64,000 nucleotides of DNA, from positions 930,001 to 994,000 of the forward strand of contig CAWBKD010000046.1 of NCBI GenBank assembly GCA_963789225.1, given 5' to 3'. The notes under the pieces were generated by a model that was not told the origin of the DNA, ran no database searches, and saw nothing but the letters and a program-made list of their open reading frames with translations. This document shows, piece after piece, positions 28,719 through 37,980 of this stretch. Each line of letters opens with the position of its first letter. Position 1 is the stretch's first letter. Source of the stretch: Palsa-504 sp963789225. Lineage in GTDB: Bacteria; Actinomycetota; Actinomycetes; Streptosporangiales; Streptosporangiaceae. Both the position numbers and the translations under genes were made by a program.

Positions 28719-29799
28719 CCGCGCCCTCCACTATCTCGATGACCGCCTCGGCGAGCAGGCGGTCGGCGTCACGGCGCCCCAGTGCCGCGGCCGCCTCTGA
28801 CATGTCCGCGACCTGGTCGATGTTGACCAGCACGGGCAGCAGGGTGTCGCGGATCCACTCGGGGGTCAGATCGGAGTCGGAGACCAGCATGCCGCCGCCG
28901 TGCTGCACGATCGGCAGGGCGTTCAGCCGCTGCTCTCCATTGCCGATGGGAAGCGGTACGTAGGCGGCGGGCAGGCCGACCGCGGTGAGCTCGGCGCACG
29001 TCATGGCCCCGGCCCGGCACAGTGCGAAGTCCGCCGCCGCGTAGGCGAGGTCCATCCGGTCGATGAACGGGGTGGCCACGTAGGGCACGCCGGTGGCGCA
29101 GACGGGGGCCTCGGCGCCGTTACGGGGGCCGATGACGTGCAGCACCTGGACGCCCGCGGCCTTAAGCCACTCGGCCGCGCCGAACACCGCCGTATTGAGC
29201 GAACGCGCCCCCTGCGAGCCGCCGGTCACCAGCAGCACGGGCAGGTCGGGGCGGAGCCCGAAGTGCGCGCGGGCCTTGTCGCCGATAGCCAGCCGGTCCA
29301 GGTCGGCGATCTCGCGCCTGATCGGTATGCCGACGTACTTGCCGTTCCTGAGCTGGGTGTCCGGGTGGCCGGTGTAGACGTGCGTGGTGAACCTGGCGCC
29401 GATGCGGTTGGCCAGGCCGGCCCGCGGGTTCGCCTCGTGCACGACGATCGGGATCTTCCGCCGCTTGGCGGCCAGGTAAGCGGGCGTCGCCACGTACCCG
29501 CCGAACCCGACCAGGATCTCGGCCCTGGTCCGGTCGATCACGCTGGCGGCCGCGTTGACCGCGCCCGCCAGCCGGCCGGGCACCGTGAGCAGTACGGGCG
29601 TCATTGACCTGGGCATCGGCACCGCTGGGATGAGCTCCAGCGGGTACCCGCGCAGGGGGATGAGCCGGGTCTCCAGGCCGCGCTCCGTGCCCAGGCAGGT
29701 CACCTCGGCGTTCTTATCAAGACGCAGCACGGCATCGGCCACCGCCAGAGCTGGTTCGATGTGGCCGGCCGACCCGCCGCCCGCAAGCAGTACCCTCAT
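28678..29799 (-). CDS. murG: UDP-GlcNAc transferase MurG
   Basis: Makes lipid II by adding GlcNAc to lipid I at the inner membrane face. The 373 residues show the glycine-rich loop LLAGGGSAGHIEPALAVAD, a second VLLVTGGSQGARSLN, and CRAGAMTCAELTAVGLPAAY, which forms the UDP-GlcNAc site. The start is 24 bases downstream of the ftsW stop. Confidence 0.95.
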   Translation of the reverse strand: MRVLLAGGGSAGHIEPALAVADAVLRLDKNAEVTCLGTERGLETRLIPLRGYPLELIPAVPMPRSMTPVLLTVPGRLAGAVNAAASVIDRTRAEILVGFGGYVATPAYLAAKRRKIPIVVHEANPRAGLANRIGARFTTHVYTGHPDTQLRNGKYVGIPIRREIADLDRLAIGDKARAHFGLRPDLPVLLVTGGSQGARSLNTAVFGAAEWLKAAGVQVLHVIGPRNGAEAPVCATGVPYVATPFIDRMDLAYAAADFALCRAGAMTCAELTAVGLPAAYVPLPIGNGEQRLNALPIVQHGGGMLVSDSDLTPEWIRDTLLPVLVNIDQVADMSEAAAALGRRDADRLLAEAVIEIVEGAGGDPSGQRADHAG

Positions 29800-29823
29800 G
29801 CCACGTCCTTGAACTGCCGCCGC

Positions 29824-31152
29824 TTATCGTCGGCGTTTGGCTAGACCGAGCCAGCTTAGAACGCGCAGCGGCCAGCCGGGGCCGCGTGCGGCCAAAGCCT
29901 CCTGCACACCCGGCTCGAGCCTCGCGAAAGACATCAGCATGCCGAGGGCGATCAGGGTCACAAGCAGTGACGACAACCCGGCCGACACCAGCGGCAGCGG
30001 CACGCCGACGACGGGCACGATGCCGATCACGACACCGATGTTCACCACTGCCTGGATCACGATCCAGACGGTGATGGCGGTCGCCGCGAGCCGGGCGAAG
30101 GTGTCGGGCACGCGCCTGGCTATCCGCAGGCCCGCGAAGGCCAGTCCGCCGTAGAGGAACGTCACGCAGAGCGTGCCGACCAGCCCGAGTTCCTCGCCGA
30201 TGATGGCGAAGATGAAGTCGTTGGTCGATTCGGGCACCCAGCCCCATTTCTCCCGGCCGGCGCCCAGGCCCACGCCGAAGATGCCGCCCGATCCGACGGC
30301 GTACTGGCTCTGGATGCGCTGCATGTTGGGGCCGGTGGGGCTGCCCTGCGGGCCGAGGAAGCCGGTCAGCCGGCCCAAGCGGTACTGCTGCGTCACGATC
30401 ATCAGCCCCATGGCCAGCAGCATCAGGATCAGCATGCCGGTGAATACGCGCCCGGGCACCCCGATGACCCACAGCAGCGCCAGGAAGATCATCAGCAGGA
30501 TGAACGTCGTGCCCAGGTCGTCACCGGTCATGACGAGCAGGCACAGCACGGCGGCGCCAGGCATGAGCGGGACCAGCATGTGCCGCCAGTCGGTGAGCAG
30601 GCCCAGCTTGTCCTTGCGGGCCAGCAGGTCGGCCCCCCACACCGCCAGGGCGAGCTTGGCTATCTCGGACGGCTGGATCTGCTGCCCGCCGATGTCGATC
30701 CACCGGGCCGCGCCGTTCTCCGCGACGCCGACTCCCCGGATCAGCGTCAGGCTGAGCCCGACCACCGAGAGCGCCAGCAGCGGGTAGGCGAAGGCCCGGA
30801 ACAGCCTGGGTGACGAGCGCGCGGCCACCCACATCAGCGGCACGCCGACCGCCGCGCCGAGCAGTTGCTTCTTGAAGTCGAAGTAGGGGGAAAGCCCCGC
30901 GGTCAGGTCGGTTACGGACGCGGTGGACTGCACCATCACCAGGCCGAGTCCGAGCAGCAGGACGGTGATGCCGAGGACCAGGTAGTAGGAGGTAAGCGGG
31001 CGGTCAAGCAGCGCGCGCCAGGAACCGATCCGGTCCCGCATGCCACTAAGGCCCGGCAGGCCCAGCCGGTTACGCCCCGGCGACTCCAGGCTCGGCAGAC
31101 CGGGGTTGTCCTGGTAGAGCATGGTCCAAGTCTGTTGGCCGACCGACAGCAA
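29824..31152 (-). CDS. ftsW: Lipid II polymerase FtsW (SEDS family)
   Basis: Septal peptidoglycan glycosyltransferase partner of FtsI. The 442 residues contain about ten membrane spans and SEDS motifs: GGQQIQPSEIAKLALAVWGA, MTGDDLGTTFILL (with the catalytic-region Asp), SQYAVGSGGIFGVGLG, PESTNDFIFAIIGEELG, and VPLPLVSAGLSSLLV near the end. The N-terminal 45 residues are unconserved and the start (TTG 31152, ATG 31122 or ATG 31041) is uncertain. murD, the usual upstream neighbour, is missing; a beta-propeller lipoprotein gene precedes it instead. Confidence 0.94.
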   Translation of the reverse strand: MLSVGQQTWTMLYQDNPGLPSLESPGRNRLGLPGLSGMRDRIGSWRALLDRPLTSYYLVLGITVLLLGLGLVMVQSTASVTDLTAGLSPYFDFKKQLLGAAVGVPLMWVAARSSPRLFRAFAYPLLALSVVGLSLTLIRGVGVAENGAARWIDIGGQQIQPSEIAKLALAVWGADLLARKDKLGLLTDWRHMLVPLMPGAAVLCLLVMTGDDLGTTFILLMIFLALLWVIGVPGRVFTGMLILMLLAMGLMIVTQQYRLGRLTGFLGPQGSPTGPNMQRIQSQYAVGSGGIFGVGLGAGREKWGWVPESTNDFIFAIIGEELGLVGTLCVTFLYGGLAFAGLRIARRVPDTFARLAATAITVWIVIQAVVNIGVVIGIVPVVGVPLPLVSAGLSSLLVTLIALGMLMSFARLEPGVQEALAARGPGWPLRVLSWLGLAKRRR

Positions 31153-31220
31153 AACAGGGACATCCGAGGCGTGTCGCCCGTGATTTCCGCGCGGGCCGCC
31201 GTTCGGAGACGGCTAGGCGG

Positions 31221-33296
31221 CTAGCTGCGGGTCCACGTGCGACCGCCGTCGTCGGTACGCCAGGTGGCGTTGCCGATGACGAGCCAGCCGTGGTTGGCGT
31301 CGCTGAAGCCGAGCAGTGGCCCGTTCGGCGAGTTGGCCGAAGTCTCGATCCGGACGCTGGAGCGCTGCCAGGTCCGCCCGCCGTCGGTCGTCCGGGCCAG
31401 GGACAGGACGTCCAGCGTCGAGGTCGAGTAGTTGAGGTCCCAGGCAAACCCGGTCCCCGGGCTGATCACCTGCACGTCGCCCGTCGGGGTCGCGGCGGCC
31501 AGCAGCCGCAGCGGCCCGCCGTCGGTCACCGCGACACGCTGGGCGAAACTGGCGGTCGCGATGTCCAGCCAGCCAGACCACCGGGCCGGGACGGTGGGCC
31601 CGGAACCCCCGTACGGCGCGAAGCTGACCTGGCCCCCCAGGCTGTCCTTGCCGAACGGCAGCAGGGCGCCGCGGGTCCAGTTCAGGCCGTAGTTGCTCGT
31701 GGTCCAGATCCGCACCGGGGGCTGACCGCCGTTACCTGGCTCCCACGGAGTGCCCCCGCTCACCGTCAGCAGGAGACCGTTTCCGCCGGCCGTCATCCAC
31801 GGCCCGTCGATGGCGGTATTTCCGCCCGGCAGCGGGCCGTAGGGCTCCCAGATCGAGCCGCCGTCCGAGGTGGCGAAGAGCTGCCAGGGCGAGGCGGCGT
31901 TCGGTGAGTACGAGGCGGCGACGCCGTCGTCGGCCGACCAGAAGTCGAGCCTGGTCACCACTCCGGGCAGCTGGGAGATCTCGTTCCAGCTGCGCCCGCC
32001 GTTGTCCGAGCGCAAGATTGCGCCGGCGTCAGCCTGATCCTGGGCGGCCAGGGCCGTGGCCGGACTCAGCGCGTCGACCTGCCCCGCAGGCACGGGGGCG
32101 GGAAGTACCTGGGCCCAGTCCTGCCCCCCGTCATCGGTACGGGAAAGGACGCCCTGGTCGCTGAGCGCGTAGGCGACGTCCTGGCTGACCGCGTCCAGCG
32201 CGGTGATCTGCGTCAGCTGCCACGGCGGCAGCTGGACCCACCCGGACGGGCCGTACTGGTACGCCAGGCCGTACGGCGGGTAGCAGGCGGCACCATTCCG
32301 GCCGGTCGCAGCCAGGGCGGTGCCGTCCGGTGCGGCCGAGAACACGATGCTGTCGCCCGCGCACTCGTCCGGGTAGGCGTCGGCCAGGGCGGCCGGGCTC
32401 CAGGTCCGGCCGCCGTTGCCGCTGTGCAGCAGTTCGGCGGCGGTGCAGCCGTGCATAGCGCAGCTGAGCTGGTCGAACACGGTGGCCCAGGTCAGCCCGG
32501 AGGGGCTGGCGACCAGGGTGACCTGCACCTCAGGTGACAACGCGCCGAGGTTACGGAGCTGACCCAGCGGGTGCCAGGTGTGCCCGCCGTCGGTGCTCGT
32601 GACGAACGTGACGTCGGAAGGTCCCGGCCCGTTGTTACCGAAGGAACTCGGGGATACCTCGGCCGCCCAAAGCTGCCCGGCGGCGCTCGCGGTGGCGAAG
32701 TCCGGTCCGGCCCCGCTCAGCACAGGCTTCCAGTGCGCGCCGCCGTCGCGGCTGACCAGCACCTGGCCAGGGCAGTGCGTGAGGGAAAGGTCGGCCAGGC
32801 AGCTGTCCGACGTGGCCAGGCCGAGGGTGCGGGAGAAGAACTGGACCTGGTTCACGGCCTTCGGGAGCGTGGCGGCCACGCGCCAGTGCTGGCCGCCATC
32901 GGCGGTGGCCAGTAGTTCGCGCCCACACCCCTGACGGGCCGGGCAGGCGAGCAGCGCCCAGGCGTGCGCGGGGTCGGTGGCGGTGATGGCCAGCGGGCTT
33001 CCCGCACCCTGCCACTGCACCTGCCAGGTTGAGCCCGCGGTGCCGGTGTGCCAGATCTGCGCGAGGGCCGGACCGGCCGTCGTGGTGGCGAGCACCCAGC
33101 CTGCCGCGGCGGTGGGGAAGGCCAGCGCGCTGAACGAGGGCGCCGGGCTGGCCGAGATCGTACCGACTCCCGGTGCCGTGGCCGACTCGGCGGGCACGCG
33201 CGGCGCGGCCGAGGCGGCCGGCGTCGCGCAGGAGGTCAACAGCAGGGCGCAGGCCCCGGCCACCAGGGCGGGGACCAATCCAGCGCGTCGCGGCAT
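31221..33296 (-). CDS. Secreted lipoprotein with BNR/YCF48-like beta-propeller repeats
   Basis: A 691-residue predicted lipoprotein: the N-terminal signal ends in the lipobox LLLTSC, cysteine near residue 23. The rest is built of many Asp-box motifs such as ATADGGQHW, VSRDGGAHW, TSTDGGHTW, HSGNGGRTW, TTDGGRTW and RTDDGGRTW, as in sialidase or photosystem II assembly factor-like beta-propellers. No catalytic sialidase residues were identified. It lies 68 bases upstream of ftsW, same strand, where murD would normally be, so it may be cotranscribed with the ftsW-ftsQ genes. Its ligand is unknown. Confidence 0.8.
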   Translation of the reverse strand: MPRRAGLVPALVAGACALLLTSCATPAASAAPRVPAESATAPGVGTISASPAPSFSALAFPTAAAGWVLATTTAGPALAQIWHTGTAGSTWQVQWQGAGSPLAITATDPAHAWALLACPARQGCGRELLATADGGQHWRVAATLPKAVNQVQFFSRTLGLATSDSCLADLSLTHCPGQVLVSRDGGAHWKPVLSGAGPDFATASAAGQLWAAEVSPSSFGNNGPGPSDVTFVTSTDGGHTWHPLGQLRNLGALSPEVQVTLVASPSGLTWATVFDQLSCAMHGCTAAELLHSGNGGRTWSPAALADAYPDECAGDSIVFSAAPDGTALAATGRNGAACYPPYGLAYQYGPSGWVQLPPWQLTQITALDAVSQDVAYALSDQGVLSRTDDGGQDWAQVLPAPVPAGQVDALSPATALAAQDQADAGAILRSDNGGRSWNEISQLPGVVTRLDFWSADDGVAASYSPNAASPWQLFATSDGGSIWEPYGPLPGGNTAIDGPWMTAGGNGLLLTVSGGTPWEPGNGGQPPVRIWTTSNYGLNWTRGALLPFGKDSLGGQVSFAPYGGSGPTVPARWSGWLDIATASFAQRVAVTDGGPLRLLAAATPTGDVQVISPGTGFAWDLNYSTSTLDVLSLARTTDGGRTWQRSSVRIETSANSPNGPLLGFSDANHGWLVIGNATWRTDDGGRTWTRS

Positions 33297-33412
33297 CTGC
33301 CACCTCCAGGTCAGTTTGCGCGCAAACCGTACTGCGCCTACCTAGACGCCGACGGGTGCCCTGTCGTTGGCCCTTTTCTGCCGCGCGCCGGGGTTGGCTG
33401 GGACAGGACGGC

Positions 33413-33442
33413 TAATCTGGCATCATGTGTACCGATGAGTAG
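33413..33442 (+). promoter_or_regulatory. Possible -10 element and five-codon leaderless upstream ORF
   Basis: TAATCT (33413-33418) lies six bases before an ATG at 33425 that opens a tiny frame MCTDE ending at a TAG (33440-33442). The next gene's ATG at 33435 lies within this mini-ORF. No clear -35 is seen, so this is tentative. Confidence 0.3.
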
Positions 33443-33614
33443 GTCAGATTCTTCGCGATTTCCCGTGACGGTAACTAGGCTTCCCGTCACGCGCTGCGAT
33501 ATATGCGGGCGTACCGTGGCCTACCGGCCCGGACAGGCGAGCGCCGTGCTGACGGAGCACTACAAGCGCAAGCACCCGGAGGCCATTATCAAGGCGGCAG
33601 AAAATAACCGTTGA
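33435..33614 (+). CDS. Zinc-finger-like microprotein
   Basis: A 59-residue protein. It contains TRCDICGRTVAYRPGQ and, after about 16 residues, LTEHYKRKHPEA, making a CxxC...HxxxxH metal-binding pattern. Similar short proteins of this type are common in actinobacteria as far as I recall, without a known role. The ATG at 33435 has no clear ribosome site; a GTG a few codons inside is possible. Confidence 0.6.
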   Translation: MSRSDSSRFPVTVTRLPVTRCDICGRTVAYRPGQASAVLTEHYKRKHPEAIIKAAENNR

Positions 33615-33713
33615 GTGCGCCTGACCGGGTATCGCGGGGTTCGCAGGGGTTTTGGGGTATCGCCATAAACAGCCCGGCAGGTACGCTGCGGTTACCTGTT
33701 GCGGATGTGAACC

Positions 33714-34490
33714 ATGACCACGGGTATCGCGGCGCTGATCGTCTGGTTGTTCACCGTGAGCATCGGCGCCTACATGCTGCGGACCTGGATCGCGCGAGGC
33801 GGCCTGCGCCGGCAGCGCACGACCGGCGTCGGGGCGCCGCCTGGCCTGGTGTTCAGTCATCCGTGCGCCGCCCTGTCCGGGCTGGCGATCTGGATCGCTT
33901 ACCTGGCCAGCGGCGTCGACACGCTGGCCTGGCTCGGCGTCTTGCTGATCGCGGCCGCTATCACCCTGGGCATCAGCATGGTCACCCTGTGGACTCCCTA
34001 CCCGATCAGGCCTGATGTTGCACGCTCCGCTGAGGAGGAGCGGAAGTCCGCGCCCGGGGAGGACCCCGACCCCTTCACGGTCACCGACGAGATGATCGCC
34101 AGCCTGCTCGCCAGGCCGTACGGAGTCAGGCGGCGGCGCAGGCTGGAACTGGTTCCGCTGGTTCCCGTCGTCCACGGCTTCGCCGCGCTGGCCACGTTCG
34201 TCCTGGCCGTGGTGACCGCGGTCAGCGCGAGGTTACCCCGATTGGGCGATCGGGCCGCCGGTCAGGCAGGCTGGAATCATGGCAGAGAAGCTGACGATGA
34301 TGGCGGTTCACGCCCATCCCGACGACGAGGCGTCGAGTACCGGCGGGGTACTGGCCGCCTACTCCGCGCAAGGTATCCGGACGGTGGTCGTGACCTGCAC
34401 CAACGGCGAATTCGGGGACGGCGCGGGCGGCGTCAAGCCGGGCCAGGACGGGCACGACGAGCAGGAGGTGGCCAAGCAGCGCCTGGCTGA
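33714..34490 (+). CDS. Polytopic membrane protein of unknown function, overlapping mca
   Basis: Four hydrophobic segments occur at about residues 4-22, 52-68, 72-92 and 147-170. The frame reads on for another ~75 residues of Arg/Gly-rich sequence, which overlaps the first 212 bases of mca in another frame and looks like non-coding shadow. The real protein may end near residue 185 through a lost stop or frameshift, or the tail may be expressed. Only residues 1-175 look like protein. No family recognised. Confidence 0.55.
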   Translation: MTTGIAALIVWLFTVSIGAYMLRTWIARGGLRRQRTTGVGAPPGLVFSHPCAALSGLAIWIAYLASGVDTLAWLGVLLIAAAITLGISMVTLWTPYPIRPDVARSAEEERKSAPGEDPDPFTVTDEMIASLLARPYGVRRRRRLELVPLVPVVHGFAALATFVLAVVTAVSARLPRLGDRAAGQAGWNHGREADDDGGSRPSRRRGVEYRRGTGRLLRARYPDGGRDLHQRRIRGRRGRRQAGPGRARRAGGGQAAPG

Positions 34491-35163
34491 GCTGCGCGAG
34501 TCCTGCGCCATCCTCGGGGTCACCGACCTGGAACTGCTCGGCTATCACGACTCCGGCATGCCGGAATGGGACTACAAGGACCGGCCCGACGCGTTCTGCA
34601 ACATCCCGCGGGCCGAGGTGGTGGCCAGGCTAACCGCCCTGATCGAGAAGTACCGGCCGCAGGTCCTGATCACCTACGACGACCGAGGCTTGTACCAGCA
34701 TCCCGATCACGTGCACGCGAGCGTGTGCGCCCAGGCGGCATTTGCCCAGTCCGGTATCCCGGCCAAGCTCTACCTCAGCGCCATCCGCGGCAGCGACTGG
34801 CGCAAGCTAAATGAGGCCCTGCGCGAGGCCGGGGTAGATCTGCCCGACTTCGAGGAAACTCCCGAGGCGCGACAGCAGGCGCTCGAGGCCGAGCAGCGCA
34901 TCACCACAACCGTCGACATCCGTGCGGTGCTCGACCGCAAGCGCGACGCGCTGTTCGCGCACGGCAGCCAGATAGGTGAAGCCTCCTGGTTCAGCAAGAT
35001 CCCGGCGGACGTCGCGCAAGACACCTTCGGGCGCGAGCACTTCATCCGGGCCGTGGATAGGACCGGCGCGCCGCTGCCCGAGGACGACCTGTTCGCCGGG
35101 CTGCGCCCCGCGCCTGGCCAGGCGGATCAGCCGGGCCGGGACGCCGAGGACGCCGGGCGATGA
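34279..35163 (+). CDS. mca: Mycothiol S-conjugate amidase
   Basis: Zinc amidase that cleaves mycothiol conjugates of toxins and antibiotics, a detoxification enzyme of actinobacteria. The LmbE-like fold shows the metal motif VHAHPDDEASSTGG and the second histidine in YQHPDHVHASV. Mca-specific features include GYHDSGMPEWDYKDRPDAF and the C-terminal AHGSQIGEASWFSKIP. The 294 residues fit Mca rather than the related deacetylase MshB. The stop overlaps the DUF2236 start as ATGA. Confidence 0.92.
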   Translation: MAEKLTMMAVHAHPDDEASSTGGVLAAYSAQGIRTVVVTCTNGEFGDGAGGVKPGQDGHDEQEVAKQRLAELRESCAILGVTDLELLGYHDSGMPEWDYKDRPDAFCNIPRAEVVARLTALIEKYRPQVLITYDDRGLYQHPDHVHASVCAQAAFAQSGIPAKLYLSAIRGSDWRKLNEALREAGVDLPDFEETPEARQQALEAEQRITTTVDIRAVLDRKRDALFAHGSQIGEASWFSKIPADVAQDTFGREHFIRAVDRTGAPLPEDDLFAGLRPAPGQADQPGRDAEDAGR

Positions 35164-36050
35164 GCGCCGGGCCCTACGCCGACGCGGCGGGCCTGGTGGA
35201 GCGCTCCGCCGCCGCCTACGCCGCCGCGGTCCCTGACCGGCCCGGCGACGACGGGTACTTCGGGCCCGCGAGCGTGACCTGGCGGGTCAGCGGCGACCTG
35301 TCCGCACCGGTCGCGGGGCTGCGCTCGCTGCTGATGCAGGCCCTGCACCCACTCGCGATGGCCGGCGTCGACCAGCACAGCGCCTGGCGGCGCGACCCGG
35401 TCGGCAGGCTGGCCGCCACCTCGGCGTACACGGCCACCGTCACGTACGGCGACCGGGCCGGCGCCGACCGGGCCGCCCAGCGGGTGCGGGCGATCCACGA
35501 ACGCGTCCGCGGCGTGGACGAGGTGACCGGCCTGCCGTACGCCGCCGGGGACCCCGCGCTGCTGCTGTGGGTACACGCGGCCTTGGTGGACTCGGCCCTG
35601 GCCGCCATCGACCTGTTCGGCACGCCGATCGGGGAGGCGGACGCCGACCGGTATGTCGCCGAGATGGCCGTGGCGGCCACGCTGCTCGGGGTCCCGGACG
35701 AGATGGTCCCGGCCACGACAGCCGCCCTCGGGCGGTACATCACGGACACGCGGCCGGAACTGCGCTGCACTCCGGCCGCGGCGGAATCGATGAGCTACCT
35801 GTTGGACCCGCCCGGCCTGGATGAGGAGATCGCCGAGCTGTGGCAGGACATCAGGGGCGCCGCGGTCGCCGCCCTGCCCGGGTGGGCGCGGGATATGTAC
35901 GGCTACCCCGCGCCGGCGACCCTGACCCCGCCGACGCCAGCACGGCGGACGGAGATCCGCCAGACGCTCGGCGTGTTCGACGCCGTCTTCCTCGCCGAGC
36001 CGGGCGTGCTCGAGGCCCGGCAGCGGCTCACCGCGCGGATGCGAAGGTGA
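35160..36050 (+). CDS. DUF2236 / MpaB-family oxygenase-like protein
   Basis: A 296-residue all-alpha protein of the oxygenase MpaB family, related to latex-clearing heme oxygenases. Conserved features are LLMQALHPLAMAGVDQHS, with a candidate heme-ligand His, RLAATSAYTATVTYGDR, and VHAALVDSALAAIDLFG. The substrate is unknown. It overlaps mca and the ABC1 gene start, so the three are likely one operon. Confidence 0.85.
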   Translation: MSAGPYADAAGLVERSAAAYAAAVPDRPGDDGYFGPASVTWRVSGDLSAPVAGLRSLLMQALHPLAMAGVDQHSAWRRDPVGRLAATSAYTATVTYGDRAGADRAAQRVRAIHERVRGVDEVTGLPYAAGDPALLLWVHAALVDSALAAIDLFGTPIGEADADRYVAEMAVAATLLGVPDEMVPATTAALGRYITDTRPELRCTPAAAESMSYLLDPPGLDEEIAELWQDIRGAAVAALPGWARDMYGYPAPATLTPPTPARRTEIRQTLGVFDAVFLAEPGVLEARQRLTARMRR

Positions 36051-36067
36051 GTAAGGGGGACCAGCGG

Positions 36068-37579
36068 GTGAGCACCCGGGCCCGCAAGGTGGCCGTGGCC
36101 GGGGCGGTGGCCGGCACGGCCCTCGCGGCCGCGGTGGCCCTGGAAGCCCTGCGGCGGACGGACCGGCTGCGGGCCGGACCCGCCGTGGCTGCGCTGGGGC
36201 GGCGGACGAGGCGCCTGCGGGTGGAGCGGGGAATGGCGGCGCTGGGCCTGGCCGCGCGCGGGGGCGCGCGGTACGCGAGCAACGCGCCGCGGCTGTTCGC
36301 CGCCGCGGGCGAGCACCGCGAGCAGCTGCGGAACGACCTGGCGCTGCAGACCGCGGAGGACGTCGCGGCCACCCTCGGCACGATGAAGGGCGTGCTGATG
36401 AAGCTGGGGCAGATGGCCAGCTACGTCAACGACGGCCTGACGCCCGCGGCGCGCCGGACGCTCAGCAGGCTCCAGGACAGCGTCCCGCCGATGAGCCCGG
36501 CGCTGGCCGCGCAGGTGGTCACGGAAGAGCTGGGCCTGCCGCCGGAGCGGGCCTTCGCGACCTGGGATCCTGAGCCCATCGCCGCCGCCTCGATCGGGCA
36601 GGTGCACCGCGCGATCACGCACGACGGCCGCGCCGTCGCGGTCAAGGTGCAGTACCCGGGGATCGCCGAGACGATCGAGGCCGACCTCGGCAACGTCGCC
36701 CTGCTGCGCCGGATGCTGAAGATCACCGTGCCCAGCCAGGACGTCGACGCGCTCCTCGCGGAGCTGAGGGAACGCGTCACCGAGGAGCTCGACTACCGCA
36801 AGGAAGCCCGCAACCAGCAGATGTTCGCCGACTACTACCGCGGCCACCCCACGATCGTGGTGCCCGAGATCATCGGGGAGCTATCCACGCGCCGGGTCGT
36901 GACCAGCGAGCTGGCCGAGGGCGCCAGGTTCGCCGAGCTCGCCGGCTGGTCGCAGGCCGAGCGCGACCTGGCCGCGGAGACGATCTACCGCTTCGTGTTC
37001 CGCAGCCTGTACGAGGCGCACGCGTTCAACGGCGACCCCCATCCGGGCAACTACTTGTTCCACGGCGGCGGCCGGGTCACCTTCCTCGACTTCGGGCTGG
37101 TCAAGTACTTCACTGACGACGAGATGCGCCCGCTGGCCGCGATGGTCAAGCACCTGTGCCTCGACAACGACCCCGAGGCCTTCAGGCGGGCGATGGAGGA
37201 AGCGGGGTTCCTGGTCAAGGGTGCGCCCCTGCCCACCGACATGATCGTCGAGCACATGGCCGTGTTCTACGACACCGTCCGGGTCCGCGGGCCGGTGACC
37301 ATGACCGGGGACTACGCGTCCGCGGTGACCCGGCGCTTCTTCGACTTCCGCAGCCCGCTGGCCGCGTACGCGGCGATCCCGCGCTCCTACGTGATCCTCC
37401 AGCGGATCAACCTGGGCCTGTTCGCCCTGCTCGGCGACCTGTCGGCGACCGCGGACTGGCGCCGCATCGCGGAGGAGATCTGGCCGTTCTACCAGGGCCC
37501 GCCCAGCACGCCGATGGGCGAGGCCGAGGCGGCCTGGAAGTCGGGGACGTTCGGTCGGAGCCTGCCCGCCCGCACCTGA
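36068..37579 (+). CDS. ABC1/UbiB-family atypical kinase
   Basis: A 503-residue protein-kinase-like ATPase. Family motifs: MKGVLMKLGQMASYVNDG (the KxGQ segment), IAAASIGQVHRAITHDGRAV (Ala-rich loop), VAVKVQYPG, NGDPHPGNYLFH and VTFLDFGLVKYF. An Ala-rich hydrophobic N-terminal stretch precedes the domain. Relatives act in quinone or lipid metabolism; the target here is unknown. GTG 36068 is preceded by AAGGGGGA; another GTG at 36047 overlaps the previous stop as GTGA and would add seven residues. Confidence 0.9.
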   Translation: MSTRARKVAVAGAVAGTALAAAVALEALRRTDRLRAGPAVAALGRRTRRLRVERGMAALGLAARGGARYASNAPRLFAAAGEHREQLRNDLALQTAEDVAATLGTMKGVLMKLGQMASYVNDGLTPAARRTLSRLQDSVPPMSPALAAQVVTEELGLPPERAFATWDPEPIAAASIGQVHRAITHDGRAVAVKVQYPGIAETIEADLGNVALLRRMLKITVPSQDVDALLAELRERVTEELDYRKEARNQQMFADYYRGHPTIVVPEIIGELSTRRVVTSELAEGARFAELAGWSQAERDLAAETIYRFVFRSLYEAHAFNGDPHPGNYLFHGGGRVTFLDFGLVKYFTDDEMRPLAAMVKHLCLDNDPEAFRRAMEEAGFLVKGAPLPTDMIVEHMAVFYDTVRVRGPVTMTGDYASAVTRRFFDFRSPLAAYAAIPRSYVILQRINLGLFALLGDLSATADWRRIAEEIWPFYQGPPSTPMGEAEAAWKSGTFGRSLPART

Positions 37580-37583
37580 GATC

Positions 37584-37979
37584 ATGGTGACCGTGGCAGA
37601 TCAGGATGACGTCCGCCGGATCGCCTTGTCGCTGCCCGAGACCGTCGAGGCGGAGGACCATTTCGGGTTCCGGGTCAGGAACAAGGCCGCGCGGAGCGGG
37701 ACGAAACAGTTCGCCTGGGCCTGGAACGAGCGGGTGACCCCGGGCCAACCGCGCGTCCCCCGGCCTGACGTGCTCGTCGTCCGGGTGGGCGGGCAGGCCG
37801 AGAAGGAGATGCTGCTGGCCGCCGATGCGGGCAAGTTCTTCACCGAGCCGCACTACAACGGGTTTCCCGCGGTCCTGATCCGGCTGGCCGCCGTCGGCGA
37901 GGACGAGCTCAGGGAGCTCATCACCGACGCCTGGCGGTGCCAGGCCCCCGGCGACCTGATCCGTGATTCGGGCCGGTGA
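37584..37979 (+). CDS. MmcQ/YjbR-family protein
   Basis: A 131-residue small alpha/beta protein with the YjbR pattern: ALSLPETVEAEDHFGFRV, KQFAWAWNERV, and KFFTEPHYNGFPAVLIRL near the C-terminus. The fold is called DNA-binding-like but a function has not been settled. It lies 4 bases after the ABC1 gene stop and overlaps nothing downstream if the next ORF starts at 37981. Confidence 0.85.
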   Translation: MVTVADQDDVRRIALSLPETVEAEDHFGFRVRNKAARSGTKQFAWAWNERVTPGQPRVPRPDVLVVRVGGQAEKEMLLAADAGKFFTEPHYNGFPAVLIRLAAVGEDELRELITDAWRCQAPGDLIRDSGR

Positions 37980-37980
37980 G

